The notes beneath the pieces are model-generated. The model made no database searches, was not told where the DNA came from, and was given only the letters and a program-made list of their open reading frames with translations. Positions 53,475 through 62,508 of a stretch of DNA of 64,000 nt are shown here, piece by piece. Positions within the stretch are counted from its first letter, which is position 1, and every line of letters begins with the position of its first letter. Made by a program: the position numbers and the translations under genes. The stretch is from Sphingobium sp. JS3065. Lineage in GTDB: Bacteria; Pseudomonadota; Alphaproteobacteria; Sphingomonadales; Sphingomonadaceae. The stretch lies in contig NZ_CP102665.1 of NCBI RefSeq assembly GCF_026427355.1, positions 1 through 64,000 of the forward strand, given 5' to 3'.

Positions 53475-55388
53475 ATGACTGAAGTCACCGCAGACCCCAT
53501 CTACAAGACCGACGCCCTCATCGCGGAGGATATCGACCAGTATCTCGAAACGCATCAGCACAAGACGATGCTGCGCTTCATCACCTGCGGGTCGGTGGAC
53601 GATGGCAAATCGACGCTGATCGGCCGCCTGCTCTATGACAGCAAGATGATCTTCGAGGATCAGCTTGAAGCGTTGCAGTCGGATTCCAAGAAGGTCGGCA
53701 CGCAGGGGCAGGAGATCGACTTCGCCCTGCTGGTCGACGGCCTTGCCGCGGAACGGGAACAGGGCATCACCATTGACGTCGCTTATCGCTTCTTCAACAC
53801 CGAAAAGCGCAAGTTCATCGTCGCCGATACGCCGGGGCACGAACAATATACGCGCAACATGGTGACGGGCGCCTCGACCGCCGACCTGGCCGTCATCCTG
53901 ATCGACGCGCGCAAGGGCGTGCTGGTGCAGACCCGCCGCCACAGCTATCTGGCGCATCTGATCGGCATCAAGAACATCGTGCTGGCTATCAACAAGATGG
54001 ACTTGGTTGATTATGACCAGGCGATCTATGACGGCATCCTGAAGGATTATACCGAGTTCGCCAACTCGATCGGCATCAAGGCCTTCACGCCGATCCCGAT
54101 TTCCGGCTTCAAGGGCGACAACATCACCGGCCCATCGGAAAATACCCCATGGTACACCGGCCCGGCCCTGATCGAACATCTGGAGACGGTGGAGGTCGAC
54201 AGCGCCACCGACGCCGAAAAGCCCTTCCGCATGGCGGTGCAGTGGGTGAACCGTCCGAACCTCGACTTCCGCGGTTTTTCCGGCCAGATCGCCACCGGCA
54301 CGGTACGTACGGGCGACGCGGTGCGCGTCCTGCCGTCGGGCAAGACCAGCACTGTGACACGCATCGTGACCCTGGGCGGCGACCTGGACGTCGCTGTGGC
54401 GGGCCAGTCGGTGACGCTCTGCTTTGCCGATGAGGTCGACTGTTCGCGTGGCGACGTCATCGCCTTGGCCGACAATCCCCCCCAGGTGGCCGACCAGTTC
54501 GAGGCGACGATCGTGTGGATGGCAGATGAGGAGATGCTGCCCGGCCGCCCATATTGGCTCAAGATCGGCACACAGACCGTCACTGCGACGGTGCAGCACC
54601 CGAAATACCAGGTCAACGTCAACACGATGGAGCATCTGGCGGCGAAAACGCTGGAGCTGAACGCCATCGGCGTCGCCAACCTGTCGACCGACAAGCAAAT
54701 CGTGTTCGAACCCTATGAGGCGAACCGGACGCTTGGTGGCTTCATCCTGATCGACAAGATCACCAACGCCACCGTGGCGGCGGGGATGCTGCACTTCTCG
54801 CTGCGCCGGGCGCAGAATGTCCACTGGCAGGCGACCGACGTCAGCCGCGAGTTCCACGCGGGCCTCAAGAACCAGAAGCCCGCCGTGCTGTGGTTCACGG
54901 GGCTTTCGGGCGCGGGCAAGTCGACCATCGCCAACCTGGTCGAGAAGAAACTGGCCCGCATGAACCGCCACACCTTCCTGCTGGACGGCGACAATGTGCG
55001 CCATGGCCTGAACAAGGATCTGGGCTTCACCGATGCCGACCGGGTGGAAAATATCCGCCGCGTGGGCGAGGTGGCGAAGCTGATGACGGACGCTGGCCTC
55101 ATCGTCATCTCCGCCTTCATCTCGCCCTTCCGGGCCGAGCGCGACATGGTGCGCTCGATGATGCAGCCGGGCGAGTTCGTCGAGGTGCATATCGACACGC
55201 CGCTGGCCGAAGCAGAGGCGCGCGACGTGAAGGGTCTCTACAAGAAGGCGAGGACCGGGGAGCTCAAGAACTTCACCGGGATCGACAGCCCCTATGAAGC
55301 CCCGCAGGATCCGGAAATCCGCATCGACACCACGGCGATGACGGCGGAAGAAGCAGCCGAGGCGATTGTCGCAAGGCTGATCCCTTGA
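53475..55388 (+). CDS. cysNC: Bifunctional sulfate adenylyltransferase subunit 1 / APS kinase
   Basis: 637 residues. The N-terminal GTPase (CysN) has [17 protein letters not shown] (G1), [12 protein letters not shown] (G3) and NKMDLVDY (G4), then beta-barrel domains to about residue 445. The C-terminal APS kinase (CysC) starts near residue 470 with [21 protein letters not shown], followed by [17 protein letters not shown] and the lid segment [10 protein letters not shown]. The fusion channels APS to PAPS. It lies 105 bp after cysD, and its stop overlaps the start of cysQ by 4 bp. Confidence 0.96.
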   Translation: MTEVTADPIYKTDALIAEDIDQYLETHQHKTMLRFITCGSVDDGKSTLIGRLLYDSKMIFEDQLEALQSDSKKVGTQGQEIDFALLVDGLAAEREQGITIDVAYRFFNTEKRKFIVADTPGHEQYTRNMVTGASTADLAVILIDARKGVLVQTRRHSYLAHLIGIKNIVLAINKMDLVDYDQAIYDGILKDYTEFANSIGIKAFTPIPISGFKGDNITGPSENTPWYTGPALIEHLETVEVDSATDAEKPFRMAVQWVNRPNLDFRGFSGQIATGTVRTGDAVRVLPSGKTSTVTRIVTLGGDLDVAVAGQSVTLCFADEVDCSRGDVIALADNPPQVADQFEATIVWMADEEMLPGRPYWLKIGTQTVTATVQHPKYQVNVNTMEHLAAKTLELNAIGVANLSTDKQIVFEPYEANRTLGGFILIDKITNATVAAGMLHFSLRRAQNVHWQATDVSREFHAGLKNQKPAVLWFTGLSGAGKSTIANLVEKKLARMNRHTFLLDGDNVRHGLNKDLGFTDADRVENIRRVGEVAKLMTDAGLIVISAFISPFRAERDMVRSMMQPGEFVEVHIDTPLAEAEARDVKGLYKKARTGELKNFTGIDSPYEAPQDPEIRIDTTAMTAEEAAEAIVARLIP

Positions 55389-56161
55389 GCGGCGCGGCTG
55401 ATGTCGCAGCGATGAGCGACGCGGATCTCGCAGCGCATCTGGCGCAAGTGGCAGGCCGCATATTGGTGGAGGTCCGCGCCTCCGGCCTGTTCAGCGCGAA
55501 GGCGCTGGGCAAGGCCGGAGACCAGACCGCCAACCAGTTCCTGGTCCACGCGCTGCGCGAGGTAAGGGCCGACGACGGACTGCTGTCGGAAGAAGAGAAG
55601 GACAATCCGGTGCGGCTCGACAAGAGCCGCGTCTGGATTGTCGATCCGGTCGATGGCACCCGTGAATATGGTGAAGAACGCGCCGACTGGGCCGTCCATG
55701 TCGGCATGGCCGTGGATGGCGAGCCGGCGATCGGCGCGGTGGCCTTACCCGGGCTGGAGGGCGGAGTGGTGCTGCGCTCCGATCAGCCGCGCCCGCTGCC
55801 CGCAGCGCCGGAAAAGCTGCGCATGGTCGTCAGCCGCACCCGCCCTGCCGCCGAGGCGGTGGCGGTGGCCGAGAAGCTGGGCGCGGAACTGGTGCCGATG
55901 GGCAGTGCCGGGGCCAAGGCCATGGGCGTCATTCTGGGCCAGGCCGACATCTACCTCCACTCCGGCGGCCAGTATGAATGGGACAGCATGGCCCCGGTCG
56001 CTGTCGCGCAGGCGCACGGCCTTCATTGTTCGCGTATCGACGGATCGCCGCTAATCTACAACCAGAGCGACGTCTACCTGCCGGACCTGCTGATATGCCG
56101 GAAAGAACATGCCGAGCAGGTGCTGAAGCTCATCGCAGACGTGCAGATCGCCGCGCAGTAA
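55385..56161 (+). CDS. cysQ: 3'(2'),5'-bisphosphate nucleotidase
   Basis: 258 residues of the inositol-monophosphatase superfamily. It removes the 3'-phosphate from PAP, or from PAPS, formed during sulfate activation. The metal site is [12 protein letters not shown] and [25 protein letters not shown], the DPxDGT motif. The C-terminal metal ligand is in [19 protein letters not shown] 55385 overlaps the cysNC stop (TTGA) and has AAGG 8 bases upstream. ATG 55412 is a possible alternative start. Membrane-proximal cytoplasmic enzyme by family. Confidence 0.92.
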   Translation: MSGAADVAAMSDADLAAHLAQVAGRILVEVRASGLFSAKALGKAGDQTANQFLVHALREVRADDGLLSEEEKDNPVRLDKSRVWIVDPVDGTREYGEERADWAVHVGMAVDGEPAIGAVALPGLEGGVVLRSDQPRPLPAAPEKLRMVVSRTRPAAEAVAVAEKLGAELVPMGSAGAKAMGVILGQADIYLHSGGQYEWDSMAPVAVAQAHGLHCSRIDGSPLIYNQSDVYLPDLLICRKEHAEQVLKLIADVQIAAQ

Positions 56162-56178
56162 AGTCCAGGCATCGTCGG

Positions 56179-56201
56179 GAAGGCTGCCAATTGGCAGCTT
56201 C
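56179..56201 (+). terminator. Possible terminator of the cys operon
   Basis: GAAG plus CTGCC pairs with GGCAG plus CTTC around AATT, with one bulged G. It lies 17 bp after the cysQ stop, followed by CTCT rather than a T-run. The inner CTGCCAATTGGCAG is a perfect palindrome. Confidence 0.45.
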
Positions 56202-56216
56202 TCTACGATGCTCTGA

Positions 56217-56567
56217 CTATTGCCCGTTGTCGATCACGCTTGGCTGATCGTCGACGCCAGTTTCTAGCGGAGCAGATGCCACATCCTGAACATCCGCCAT
56301 ATGCAGGCCAGCGATATACCCAAAGGTCAGCGCCGGACCCAGCGTGATGCCGCCAGCAGGGTAGGTGCCGGCCAGGATCGAGTTCATGTCGTTGCCGCAG
56401 GCTTAAAGACCTTCGACGGGCGTTCCGTCGCTTGCCCGGACCCGCGCCTGCGTGTCGGTGCGCAAACCCCGCGTGGAACCAATATTGCCGGGAAATAGAC
56501 GAACGGCATAGAAGGGCGCCGTGCGGATCGGACCGAGGCAGGGGTTGGGCCGATGGGCGGGATCGCC
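56217..56567 (-). pseudogene. C-terminal remnant of an FAD-dependent dehydrogenase with an in-frame stop
   Basis: The minus-strand frame from 56567 reads [14 protein letters not shown], then [22 protein letters not shown], then a TAA (56403-56405) at the place of Tyr in the conserved LYACGND. It continues NDMNSILAGTYPAGGITLGPALTFGYIAGLHMADVQD and ends with TAG at 56217-56219. This is the FAD-contacting C-terminus of a KstD/fumarate-reductase-like flavoprotein. The upstream three quarters of the gene are missing because an IS701-type element begins at 56568. It is dead by both truncation and nonsense mutation. Confidence 0.85.
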
Positions 56568-56572
56568 TAGAA

Positions 56573-57336
56573 TTACAGTTGCATTTTAGATTTGATATGA
56601 GCTTGTCGTGCGGCGGCCTGATGGGCTCGTCTCCAGCATGACCAAGCGATGATGTAGGCGGGTTGGATACGACGCTGGGCAAGCTTGTTGGCGATCCTCC
56701 GGACTTCCTGGATCGACCAGCGGATCAGGTCCTGATGGTCGGCATTCTCGGTCTTTTTGGGGGCGTCGCGTCGTTGGCGCGATAACGGATTGCCGCCATC
56801 ATGGCAAAGGCGAGCATCACGAGCGAGACGTGACGATGCCAGCCATGCCATGATCGCGTTTCGTTGTGATCGAGGCCAAGCTCATTCTTGGCCGTCTCGA
56901 AGCTGTCTTCGATTGCCCAGCGATGGCCTTCGACGGACACGAGCGTCTGGATGGCTGTCCCAGCGGGGCACCATGTGGTGAAGAAGGCGAGGTCGCCATC
57001 GCTGATGGTGCGGCGGATCAGCAGGCCGCGGGCCCAAAGACCCGATTTCGTTTCATCATATTCGTCGGCATCGAGGTCGGCGAGTTCACAGTAAGCCCAG
57101 TCATGAAGCCGTGCACCTTTGGTGCCTTCGCCCGCGGAGAGGCGCTGCCATGCATCGGGAGCAAGAGCATGAGCGATCTCCTCCGCTTTGCCGGCGACCA
57201 TGGGTTTCCCCGCCCAGGAGCCGAAGTAATGATCGGATTTGACCCCGAGGACATAGCCTTTGCAGGCGCGCCGCAGCGCGCCTTCGATGTCGCCGACGCC
57301 ATACACCGCATCTGCTGCTACCCATGAAAAGGGCAC
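56573..57336 (-). pseudogene. IS701-family DDE transposase, 5'-truncated, two overlapping frames
   Basis: The first frame (57336 down to 56725) contains PFSWVAADAVYGVGDIEGALRRACKGYVLGVKSD with a catalytic-Asp candidate (AADAVYG). Later it has SVEGHRWAIEDSFETAKNELGLDHNETRSWHGWHRHVSLVMLA, the WxIExxFxxxKxxLGLDxxExRxWxGWxRH signature of IS701/IS4-like DDE enzymes (catalytic Glu in IEDSFE). It ends prematurely. The natural C-terminal tail, LIRWSIQEVRRIANKLAQRRIQPAYIIAWSCWRRAHQAAARQAH, continues in the -1 frame to a stop at 56573. The N-terminal ~200 residues are absent. Confidence 0.82.
56755..56761 (-). other. Candidate -1 ribosomal frameshift site in the transposase
   Basis: On the minus strand the zero frame reads CCC CCA AAA AGA, so C CCA AAA fits the X XXY YYZ heptamer. 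Slipping back one base yields CCC AAA AAG and joins the transposase body exactly to its conserved C-terminal tail. No downstream stimulatory structure was established. Confidence 0.5.
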
Positions 57337-57512
57337 AAACGCTTGCGCTCACGGATCGCGGCAGTGCCCTCGTGCCGGATCTGGCCGCGCTTGCCGACCG
57401 CAACGACGCCGAATTCTTCGAATGTCTCACCACCTGTGAACGCGAAACGCTGGGGGGTCTCCTGAAGAGCTTGGTCCAACGCGGCAACATGACCGCAATC
57501 CCGATGGACTGA
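57324..57512 (+). pseudogene. C-terminal remnant of a MarR-family regulator
   Basis: The 62-residue frame reads RAQTLALTDRGSALVPDLAALADRNDAEFFECLTTCERETLGGLLKSLVQR. This is the wing end and dimerisation helix of MarR proteins (LTxxGxxLxPxL...ExxxLxxLLxxL). The DNA-recognition helix is missing because the IS701 fragment adjoins at about 57330. It is 32 bp from the DUF1398 gene on the same strand, which it may once have controlled. Confidence 0.75.
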
Positions 57513-57544
57513 ACGCGATCCAGTCCTACCACGGAGAAGCCGCT

Positions 57545-57953
57545 ATGAATGAACAACAGAAAACCACGGCCCGGACCTGCCTTGAGGCAGCCGAGGGAAA
57601 CACCATGACCTTTCCACAGATCGTGGGAACGTTGATGGAAACGGGCTTCGAAAGTTACGCGATCGACTTTCGGCGGGCGACCGCAACCTACTACCTGCCC
57701 AACGGTGAGAGCGTCGAGCTACCGGCCCACCGGGTCGACGCATCGATCGCACCGGCGTCCGACACAGCGCGCATGCAGGCGGCGATCCGGGAAGCACAGC
57801 AGCAGGTCCCTGGCTACACCTAGGGGGGGCTTCTGCGAGAAGGCGATTATGGCGGGCTGCGCCAGCTATATCGTGTCGTCGTTCTCCGGCCGCCGCGCTT
57901 TGTACCTCGGGCGCACCGCCGAAACCCACGTTGAGTACTTTCCAAATCAATAG
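57545..57953 (+). pseudogene. DUF1398 family gene, frameshifted
   Basis: The first 92 residues (MNEQQKTTARTCLEAAEGNTMTFPQIVGTL...AAIREAQQQVPGYT) are a DUF1398 N-terminus, with GGAG before the ATG. The frame ends at TAG (57821-57823), at the edge of a run of seven G. The missing C-terminus, GFCEKAIMAGCASYIVSSFSGRRALYLGRTAETHVEYFP, continues in the +1-related frame to 57953. An indel in the G-run plus the stop broke a gene of about 135 codons. Molecular function of DUF1398 is unknown. Confidence 0.75.
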
Positions 57954-57976
57954 GCGACGAGCCGCCACCTACTCAG

Positions 57977-58111
57977 ATGATGGGGATGTGGCGGTCAGAA
58001 ACTGGCGGGAGCAATCGAATCGGCTTCATCGAAGGAACTGACCGAACCCAGGCGATTCTGCTGCTCGCGTGCATCGATGACTACATTGCTTCAAATGGAC
58101 TTGTCCGCGTC
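57977..58111 (+). pseudogene. N-terminal fragment of an IS1182-type transposase
   Basis: IGFIEGTDRTQAILLLACIDDYIASNGLVRV resembles the first ~35 residues of IS1182-family transposases (FIEGxDRxQxxLLPxxLDDYVxxDNPVRV). The motif LLPECLDD has decayed to LLLACIDD. Homology ends at about 58111, three bases before the convergent histidine kinase stop codon (58114-58116). The rest of the element is gone. Confidence 0.6.
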
Positions 58112-58113
58112 GG

Positions 58114-60126
58114 TCAGATAAAGGCCAGGGATGCGGCAAGGTCATCCTGCTTGAACGGCTTCGTCAGGTGCGGGAAGTCGGTGGAGATGCCCTTGCCTTC
58201 CGCATAGCCGGAAATGACCAATATCTGCATATCGGGTTTCATTTTCTTCACCCGTTCCGCCAGATCGGTGCCCGTCAGCCCCGGCATCAGGTGATCCGTC
58301 ACCAGCACGTCGACATGAACGCCCTCAGCCAGCAGCAGAAGCGCCTTTTCGGCGGAATTGGCCTCCATGACGTCGTAACCCATCTCGCGCAGCATGTCGG
58401 CGGTGCTGGCCCGCACCAGTTCCTCATCATCGACGACCAGAACCTGACGATGTTCGGGCTGGGAATGGTGCAGGCGAATATGGGGCGTCGCAACCGTCCG
58501 GGGCCGTTCGCTGACGGGCAGCCACAAGCTGACGCGGGTGCCCTTGCCAACCATGCTGTCAATCGACAATGCGCCACCCAGTTGCGCCACCAGACCGTGC
58601 ACCATGGACAGGCCAAGGCCTGTTCCCCGCCCGATCCCCTTTGTCGTGAAGAAGGGTTCGATGGCCTTTGTTATGGTTTCGTCGTTCATGCCGATACCTG
58701 TATCCGACACTCTCAGCCGGATATAATCCGCAGCGGCGAGCCCCAGATCATTGCCCTCCGTCACGGTCCTCCGGTCCAGATCGATCGAAAGCGTGCCCCC
58801 GTCGGGCATGGCGTCGCGCGCATTCACCGCCAGGTTGAGCAACGCCATTTCGATCTGGTTGCCGTCCGCTTCGGCCAGGGGCAACCCGTCCTCTATGGTG
58901 AGCTGCACCTGGATGCGCGGACCCACCGTACTGCCGATCAGATCCGTCATTTCCCGCACAAGATGGGCCAGATCGACCGCCGCGGCCTTCAGCGGTTGCC
59001 GACGCGCAAAGGCGAGCAGCCGTTGCACAAGGGTCTTGGCACGATCCGCCGACTGCAGCGCCCCGTCTATCAACCGGCGTTCGCGTTCGGTTCCGACGCC
59101 CCGGCGGCTGAGCAGGTCCAGAGAACCGAGGATCGGCGTCAGCAGATTGTTGAAATCATGGGCCACCCCTCCGGTCAACTGGCCCATGGATTCCAGTTTC
59201 TGGGACTGGCGCAACGCCTGCTGCGCATGTTCCAGTTCACGCGATCGTTCGGCGACACGTTCCTCCAGCGTTTCGTTGAGGCGCCGAAGCCGGTCTTCAC
59301 TGGCGCGCAGGGCGGCTTCCATACGCCTGCGTTCGCTGATGTCGTTGAAGAGAACCGCCACCCGGCGGAATCCGGCATCCCCCACCCTGAAGGCGTGGAC
59401 ATCATACCAATATCCGCCCAGCGCTTCGGCCCCGTTTTCGAACCGAACGCTTTCGCCCGTCTTCGCCACCTTGCCATAGATGGTGAACCAATGTTCTTCA
59501 TGGCCGGGGACCAGCGACTTCATCGTCCGGCCGACCGCATCGGCCAGACCGGTCTGGCGCACGAAAGCGGGATTGGTTTCCACGAAGCGATAGTCGACCG
59601 GCCTATCCTGTTCGTCGAAGATCATTTCGATAACGCAAAAGCCCGCCTCGATGGAATCGAACAGGGATCGATATCTTGCCGCGCCTTCCTGCAATTCTTC
59701 CAGGCGCGCCCGCGCCTCATATTGGCGGCGGCGCCCCCGCAGGGCCGACTGCGCCAGGCTGATGAGGGTCGTGGGATGAAATGGCCGCTCCAGGAAGGTG
59801 ACGTTGCCCAGCATGTCGAGAAAGCGGCTGGCGGCCGGATTGCGTTCAAGACCGCCGCCGCGCTTGGTCAACAGGACAAAGGGAAAATCAGACCATTCCG
59901 GCTGATTCCTCAGCCAGGCGGAGAGGGGATTGAGGTTTGCCGTCAACAGGGACTCTTCGGTGACCAGGGCGAACCCCGCGCCTTGCTCCATTCCCTGCAC
60001 CAGCCTGTCGACCATAGTGCAGATTTCCGTGCGCAAACCCGCTTCCTTCAGGATCGAAGCGGCAATATCCGCGTCCCGGCCAAGTGGGGCCAGGATCAGG
60101 GTTCGTTCGGAAAGATGGGGGATCAC
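58114..60126 (-). CDS. Hybrid histidine kinase with pseudo-receiver, PAS, kinase and receiver domains
   Basis: 670 residues, soluble (no membrane segment seen). Residues 8-130 look like a receiver fold without a phospho-acceptor Asp (FALVTEESL at the acceptor strand). A PAS domain follows (about 150-265), then a coiled segment. The dimerisation/phosphotransfer helix has His323 in [13 protein letters not shown]. The HATPase domain has [14 protein letters not shown] and [18 protein letters not shown]. The C-terminal receiver has the acceptor Asp611 in [10 protein letters not shown]. Its start overlaps the stop of a KaiC-like ATPase by 4 bp, so the two probably act together. Confidence 0.9.
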   Translation of the reverse strand: MIPHLSERTLILAPLGRDADIAASILKEAGLRTEICTMVDRLVQGMEQGAGFALVTEESLLTANLNPLSAWLRNQPEWSDFPFVLLTKRGGGLERNPAASRFLDMLGNVTFLERPFHPTTLISLAQSALRGRRRQYEARARLEELQEGAARYRSLFDSIEAGFCVIEMIFDEQDRPVDYRFVETNPAFVRQTGLADAVGRTMKSLVPGHEEHWFTIYGKVAKTGESVRFENGAEALGGYWYDVHAFRVGDAGFRRVAVLFNDISERRRMEAALRASEDRLRRLNETLEERVAERSRELEHAQQALRQSQKLESMGQLTGGVAHDFNNLLTPILGSLDLLSRRGVGTERERRLIDGALQSADRAKTLVQRLLAFARRQPLKAAAVDLAHLVREMTDLIGSTVGPRIQVQLTIEDGLPLAEADGNQIEMALLNLAVNARDAMPDGGTLSIDLDRRTVTEGNDLGLAAADYIRLRVSDTGIGMNDETITKAIEPFFTTKGIGRGTGLGLSMVHGLVAQLGGALSIDSMVGKGTRVSLWLPVSERPRTVATPHIRLHHSQPEHRQVLVVDDEELVRASTADMLREMGYDVMEANSAEKALLLLAEGVHVDVLVTDHLMPGLTGTDLAERVKKMKPDMQILVISGYAEGKGISTDFPHLTKPFKQDDLAASLAFI

Positions 60127-61616
60127 TTCCGCTCGTCTTCCAGCAGCCGGGGGGCTTCGCCCGTGAAGGTGGGGACGCCGCGTAACACGCCCTGGAAGCC
60201 CACGAGCGGTTCGCCCAGCCGGATACCCGAACTGCCGATCCGGAATTCGCGGATCGTGTCTTCATGTTCGCCGGTGCGTTTCTTGATGATGGATATCGCC
60301 CGGCGAACGCGGCCCTGCGCTTCGAAATAGCGCAGCAGGACCACTGTGTCGGCGAGATAGGTGACGTCGACGGGCGCCTTCATGTCGCCGACCAGCCCAT
60401 GCTGGGCGACGGTAAGGAAGGTCGTCACGCCTTGCCGGTTCAGATATTGCAGCAACTCATGCATGTGAAGGATCAACGCATTCTCCTCCTGCATCGCAGT
60501 TTGATATCCGTTCAGGCTGTCGACGACGATCGTGCGCACGCCATGGGTTTCGACACAATGCCGCACGCGATGGGAGAACTCCCCAGGGGACAGTTCGGCT
60601 GCATCGACCTGTTCGATCAATAAACTGCCCTGATCGATCATCTTCTGCATGTCGATGCCCAGGCCCAGCGCCCGATTGATGAACAGGCTGATTTCTTCGT
60701 CGAAGATGAACATCGCCGCCCGTTCGCCGCGAGCGACCGCAGCGGCTATGAAGGTGAGAATCAGCAGCGACTTGCCCATGCCGGCCGGTCCCAGCACCAG
60801 GACGCTGGAACCCCGTTCCAGGCCGCCGCCCAGCAGGGCGTCGAGTTCGTCGGAGCCGCTTTTCACGACATCCCGCTCAAAACTGGTCTTGTGTTCGGCG
60901 GACACCAGCCGGGGGAAGATGCGCACGCCGCCGGTTTCGATGATGAAATCATGATAGCCGCCCCGGAAACGGCGGCCGCGATATTTGACGATCCGCGCGC
61001 GTCGCCGTTCCGGCCCATATTCGGGCGCCAGTTCCTCCAGCTTGATCACGCCATGCGCCACGCTGTGCACGGTCTTGTCGGCCATGTCGGCGGTCAGGTC
61101 GTCCAGCATGAGGACGGTGGCGTTCTGCGTCGAAAAGAAATGCTTGAGCGCCAGAATTTGCCGCCGGTAACGAAGGGAACTCTGCGCCAGCAAACGAATT
61201 TCGGAAAGGCTGTCCAATACGACGCGGTCCGGCTTCAACTGGTGGAAGGCGTCGAAAATGCGGCGCGTCGTTTCGCCCAGTTCAAGGTCGGACGAGTAAA
61301 GCAGGCTCTGCTGCTGCTTTTCGTCCAACAGGCTTTCCGGCGGGACCAGTTCGAACAGATCTATGCCGTTGAGATCCCAGCCGTGCGAATGCGCGCTTTC
61401 GCGCAATTCGTCTTCCGTTTCGGACAGGGTGATATAGAGGCACCGTTCCTTCCGCGCGACGCCTTCGATCAGGAACTGCATGGCCACGGTGGTCTTGCCC
61501 GTGCCGGGATTTCCTTCCAGCAGGAATACCCTGCCTCTGGTAAGGCCCCCGGACAGAACCTCATCCAGACCGGCGACGCCGGTGCGTGCGGAACTCGATG
61601 TTGCCATTGTTGCCAT
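60123..61616 (-). CDS. KaiC-family tandem RecA-like ATPase
   Basis: 497 residues with two RecA-like domains. Walker A motifs are EGNPGTGKTT (residues 34-43) and GPAGMGKS (276-283). Catalytic-glutamate segments are TLSETEDEL and FIFDEEISLF. Domain order and length match KaiC. I cannot confirm the autophosphorylated Ser/Thr pair of cyanobacterial KaiC. No kaiA or kaiB is nearby. AGGA lies 4 bases before ATG 61616. It is translationally coupled to the hybrid histidine kinase, a pairing I recall from other non-photosynthetic bacteria, where its role (stress or light signalling) is unsettled. Confidence 0.88.
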   Translation of the reverse strand: MATMATSSSARTGVAGLDEVLSGGLTRGRVFLLEGNPGTGKTTVAMQFLIEGVARKERCLYITLSETEDELRESAHSHGWDLNGIDLFELVPPESLLDEKQQQSLLYSSDLELGETTRRIFDAFHQLKPDRVVLDSLSEIRLLAQSSLRYRRQILALKHFFSTQNATVLMLDDLTADMADKTVHSVAHGVIKLEELAPEYGPERRRARIVKYRGRRFRGGYHDFIIETGGVRIFPRLVSAEHKTSFERDVVKSGSDELDALLGGGLERGSSVLVLGPAGMGKSLLILTFIAAAVARGERAAMFIFDEEISLFINRALGLGIDMQKMIDQGSLLIEQVDAAELSPGEFSHRVRHCVETHGVRTIVVDSLNGYQTAMQEENALILHMHELLQYLNRQGVTTFLTVAQHGLVGDMKAPVDVTYLADTVVLLRYFEAQGRVRRAISIIKKRTGEHEDTIREFRIGSSGIRLGEPLVGFQGVLRGVPTFTGEAPRLLEDERK

Positions 61617-61821
61617 ATAATCCTGTCGTTGAATCTTCTGGTCGGTAACAAAGCGTTACAAACCGATCCGGGTTCCATATATTGATGTGGATCAGGGCTG
61701 CCTGCTCCATCGCCGGGATGTGGCCCGGAAATGTCATTGATTAAAATCAGCCGCCTGCAACGCGGACCCGTGGCTTGCGTTACCTTCATGCAACCCGGCC
61801 CTACCCATAAACAGGATCACC

Positions 61822-62508
61822 ATGTTTCCCTGGCATCACAGGTCTCAAAACCATCTCGAACAGGCGTTGCAGGCCCATATCACGGCGCCTGAATTCCCGT
61901 GCGTCGGGGCGAAGGCGGCGGTGGCGCGCGGCAAGCTCTCCGTCCTTGCATGCGACAGCATCGACAGCGCCTGGGACGATCTTCGCATTCACGAGTCTCT
62001 CCTGCGCTTCACTGGCGAATATCGGGAAGATCCCGGCCTTTACCGCAGCTTCGCGGCCATATTCGAGGGGCCGACCGACCTGACCGAAAAGGCGTTTGAG
62101 AAGGCCCTGTGGGAAAGAGTGCAGTCATTGAGCGACAAGGATGCCTGGCGCGGCCTCGACTATGACGACCGCGTAAGCGCCGATCCCGCCAACCCGCATT
62201 TTTCCCTCAGCTTCGGGGGAGAGGCCTATTTCATCGTCGGCCTCCACCCCCATGCAAGCCGTCCCGCCCGCCGCTTTTCGCATCCCACGCTCGTCTTCAA
62301 TCTTCACGATCAGTTCGAGCAGCTTCGCGCCGGCAGCAAATATGAAGGCATGCGCGAGAAAATCATGATCCGCGACGAGGCGCTGGCGGGATCCCGCAAT
62401 CCCATGCTGGAACGCTTCGGCGAAAATAGCGAGGCGCGGCAATATTCCGGCAGGGCGGTGGATGACGGGTGGCAGGCGCCCTTCGAATATCATGGCGACA
62501 AATCGTGA
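61822..62508 (+). CDS. YqcI/YcgG family protein, putative heme-dependent N-oxygenase
   Basis: 228 residues, full length for the family. The signature is GLHPHASRPARRFSHPTLVFNLHDQFEQLR, with His142, His144, the SRxxRR block (146-151) and FNxHxQFE (159-166). Characterised relatives are GntA (guanitoxin pathway) and AglA (argolaphos pathway), which hydroxylate the guanidino nitrogen of arginine derivatives using heme. The start has AGGATCACC before the ATG. The TGA overlaps the GTG of a DUF1989 gene by 4 bp. The substrate here is unknown. N-hydroxylation of a guanidino compound is a family-based inference. Confidence 0.82.
   Translation: MFPWHHRSQNHLEQALQAHITAPEFPCVGAKAAVARGKLSVLACDSIDSAWDDLRIHESLLRFTGEYREDPGLYRSFAAIFEGPTDLTEKAFEKALWERVQSLSDKDAWRGLDYDDRVSADPANPHFSLSFGGEAYFIVGLHPHASRPARRFSHPTLVFNLHDQFEQLRAGSKYEGMREKIMIRDEALAGSRNPMLERFGENSEARQYSGRAVDDGWQAPFEYHGDKS

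Larger units (their letters stand above)
56568..57336 (-). mobile_element. Truncated IS701-type insertion sequence
   Basis: The retained part is the 3' two thirds of the transposase plus the outer end near CTAGAATTACAGTTG (56567-56581), where it abuts the decayed flavoprotein. The other end is lost: transposase homology stops at about 57336, where a MarR fragment on the opposite strand begins. No terminal inverted repeat pair or target duplication can therefore be defined. Confidence 0.75.

Noticed and set aside
52578..55190. An 870-codon open frame on the minus strand across cysD and cysNC
   Set aside because: It is antisense to two unmistakable genes, has no recognisable domain, and is explained by third-position GC bias.
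58168..60330. A 720-codon plus-strand open frame across the histidine kinase
   Set aside because: Shadow of the kinase gene: no domain, and composition rich in Arg/Gln/His as expected for antisense frames.
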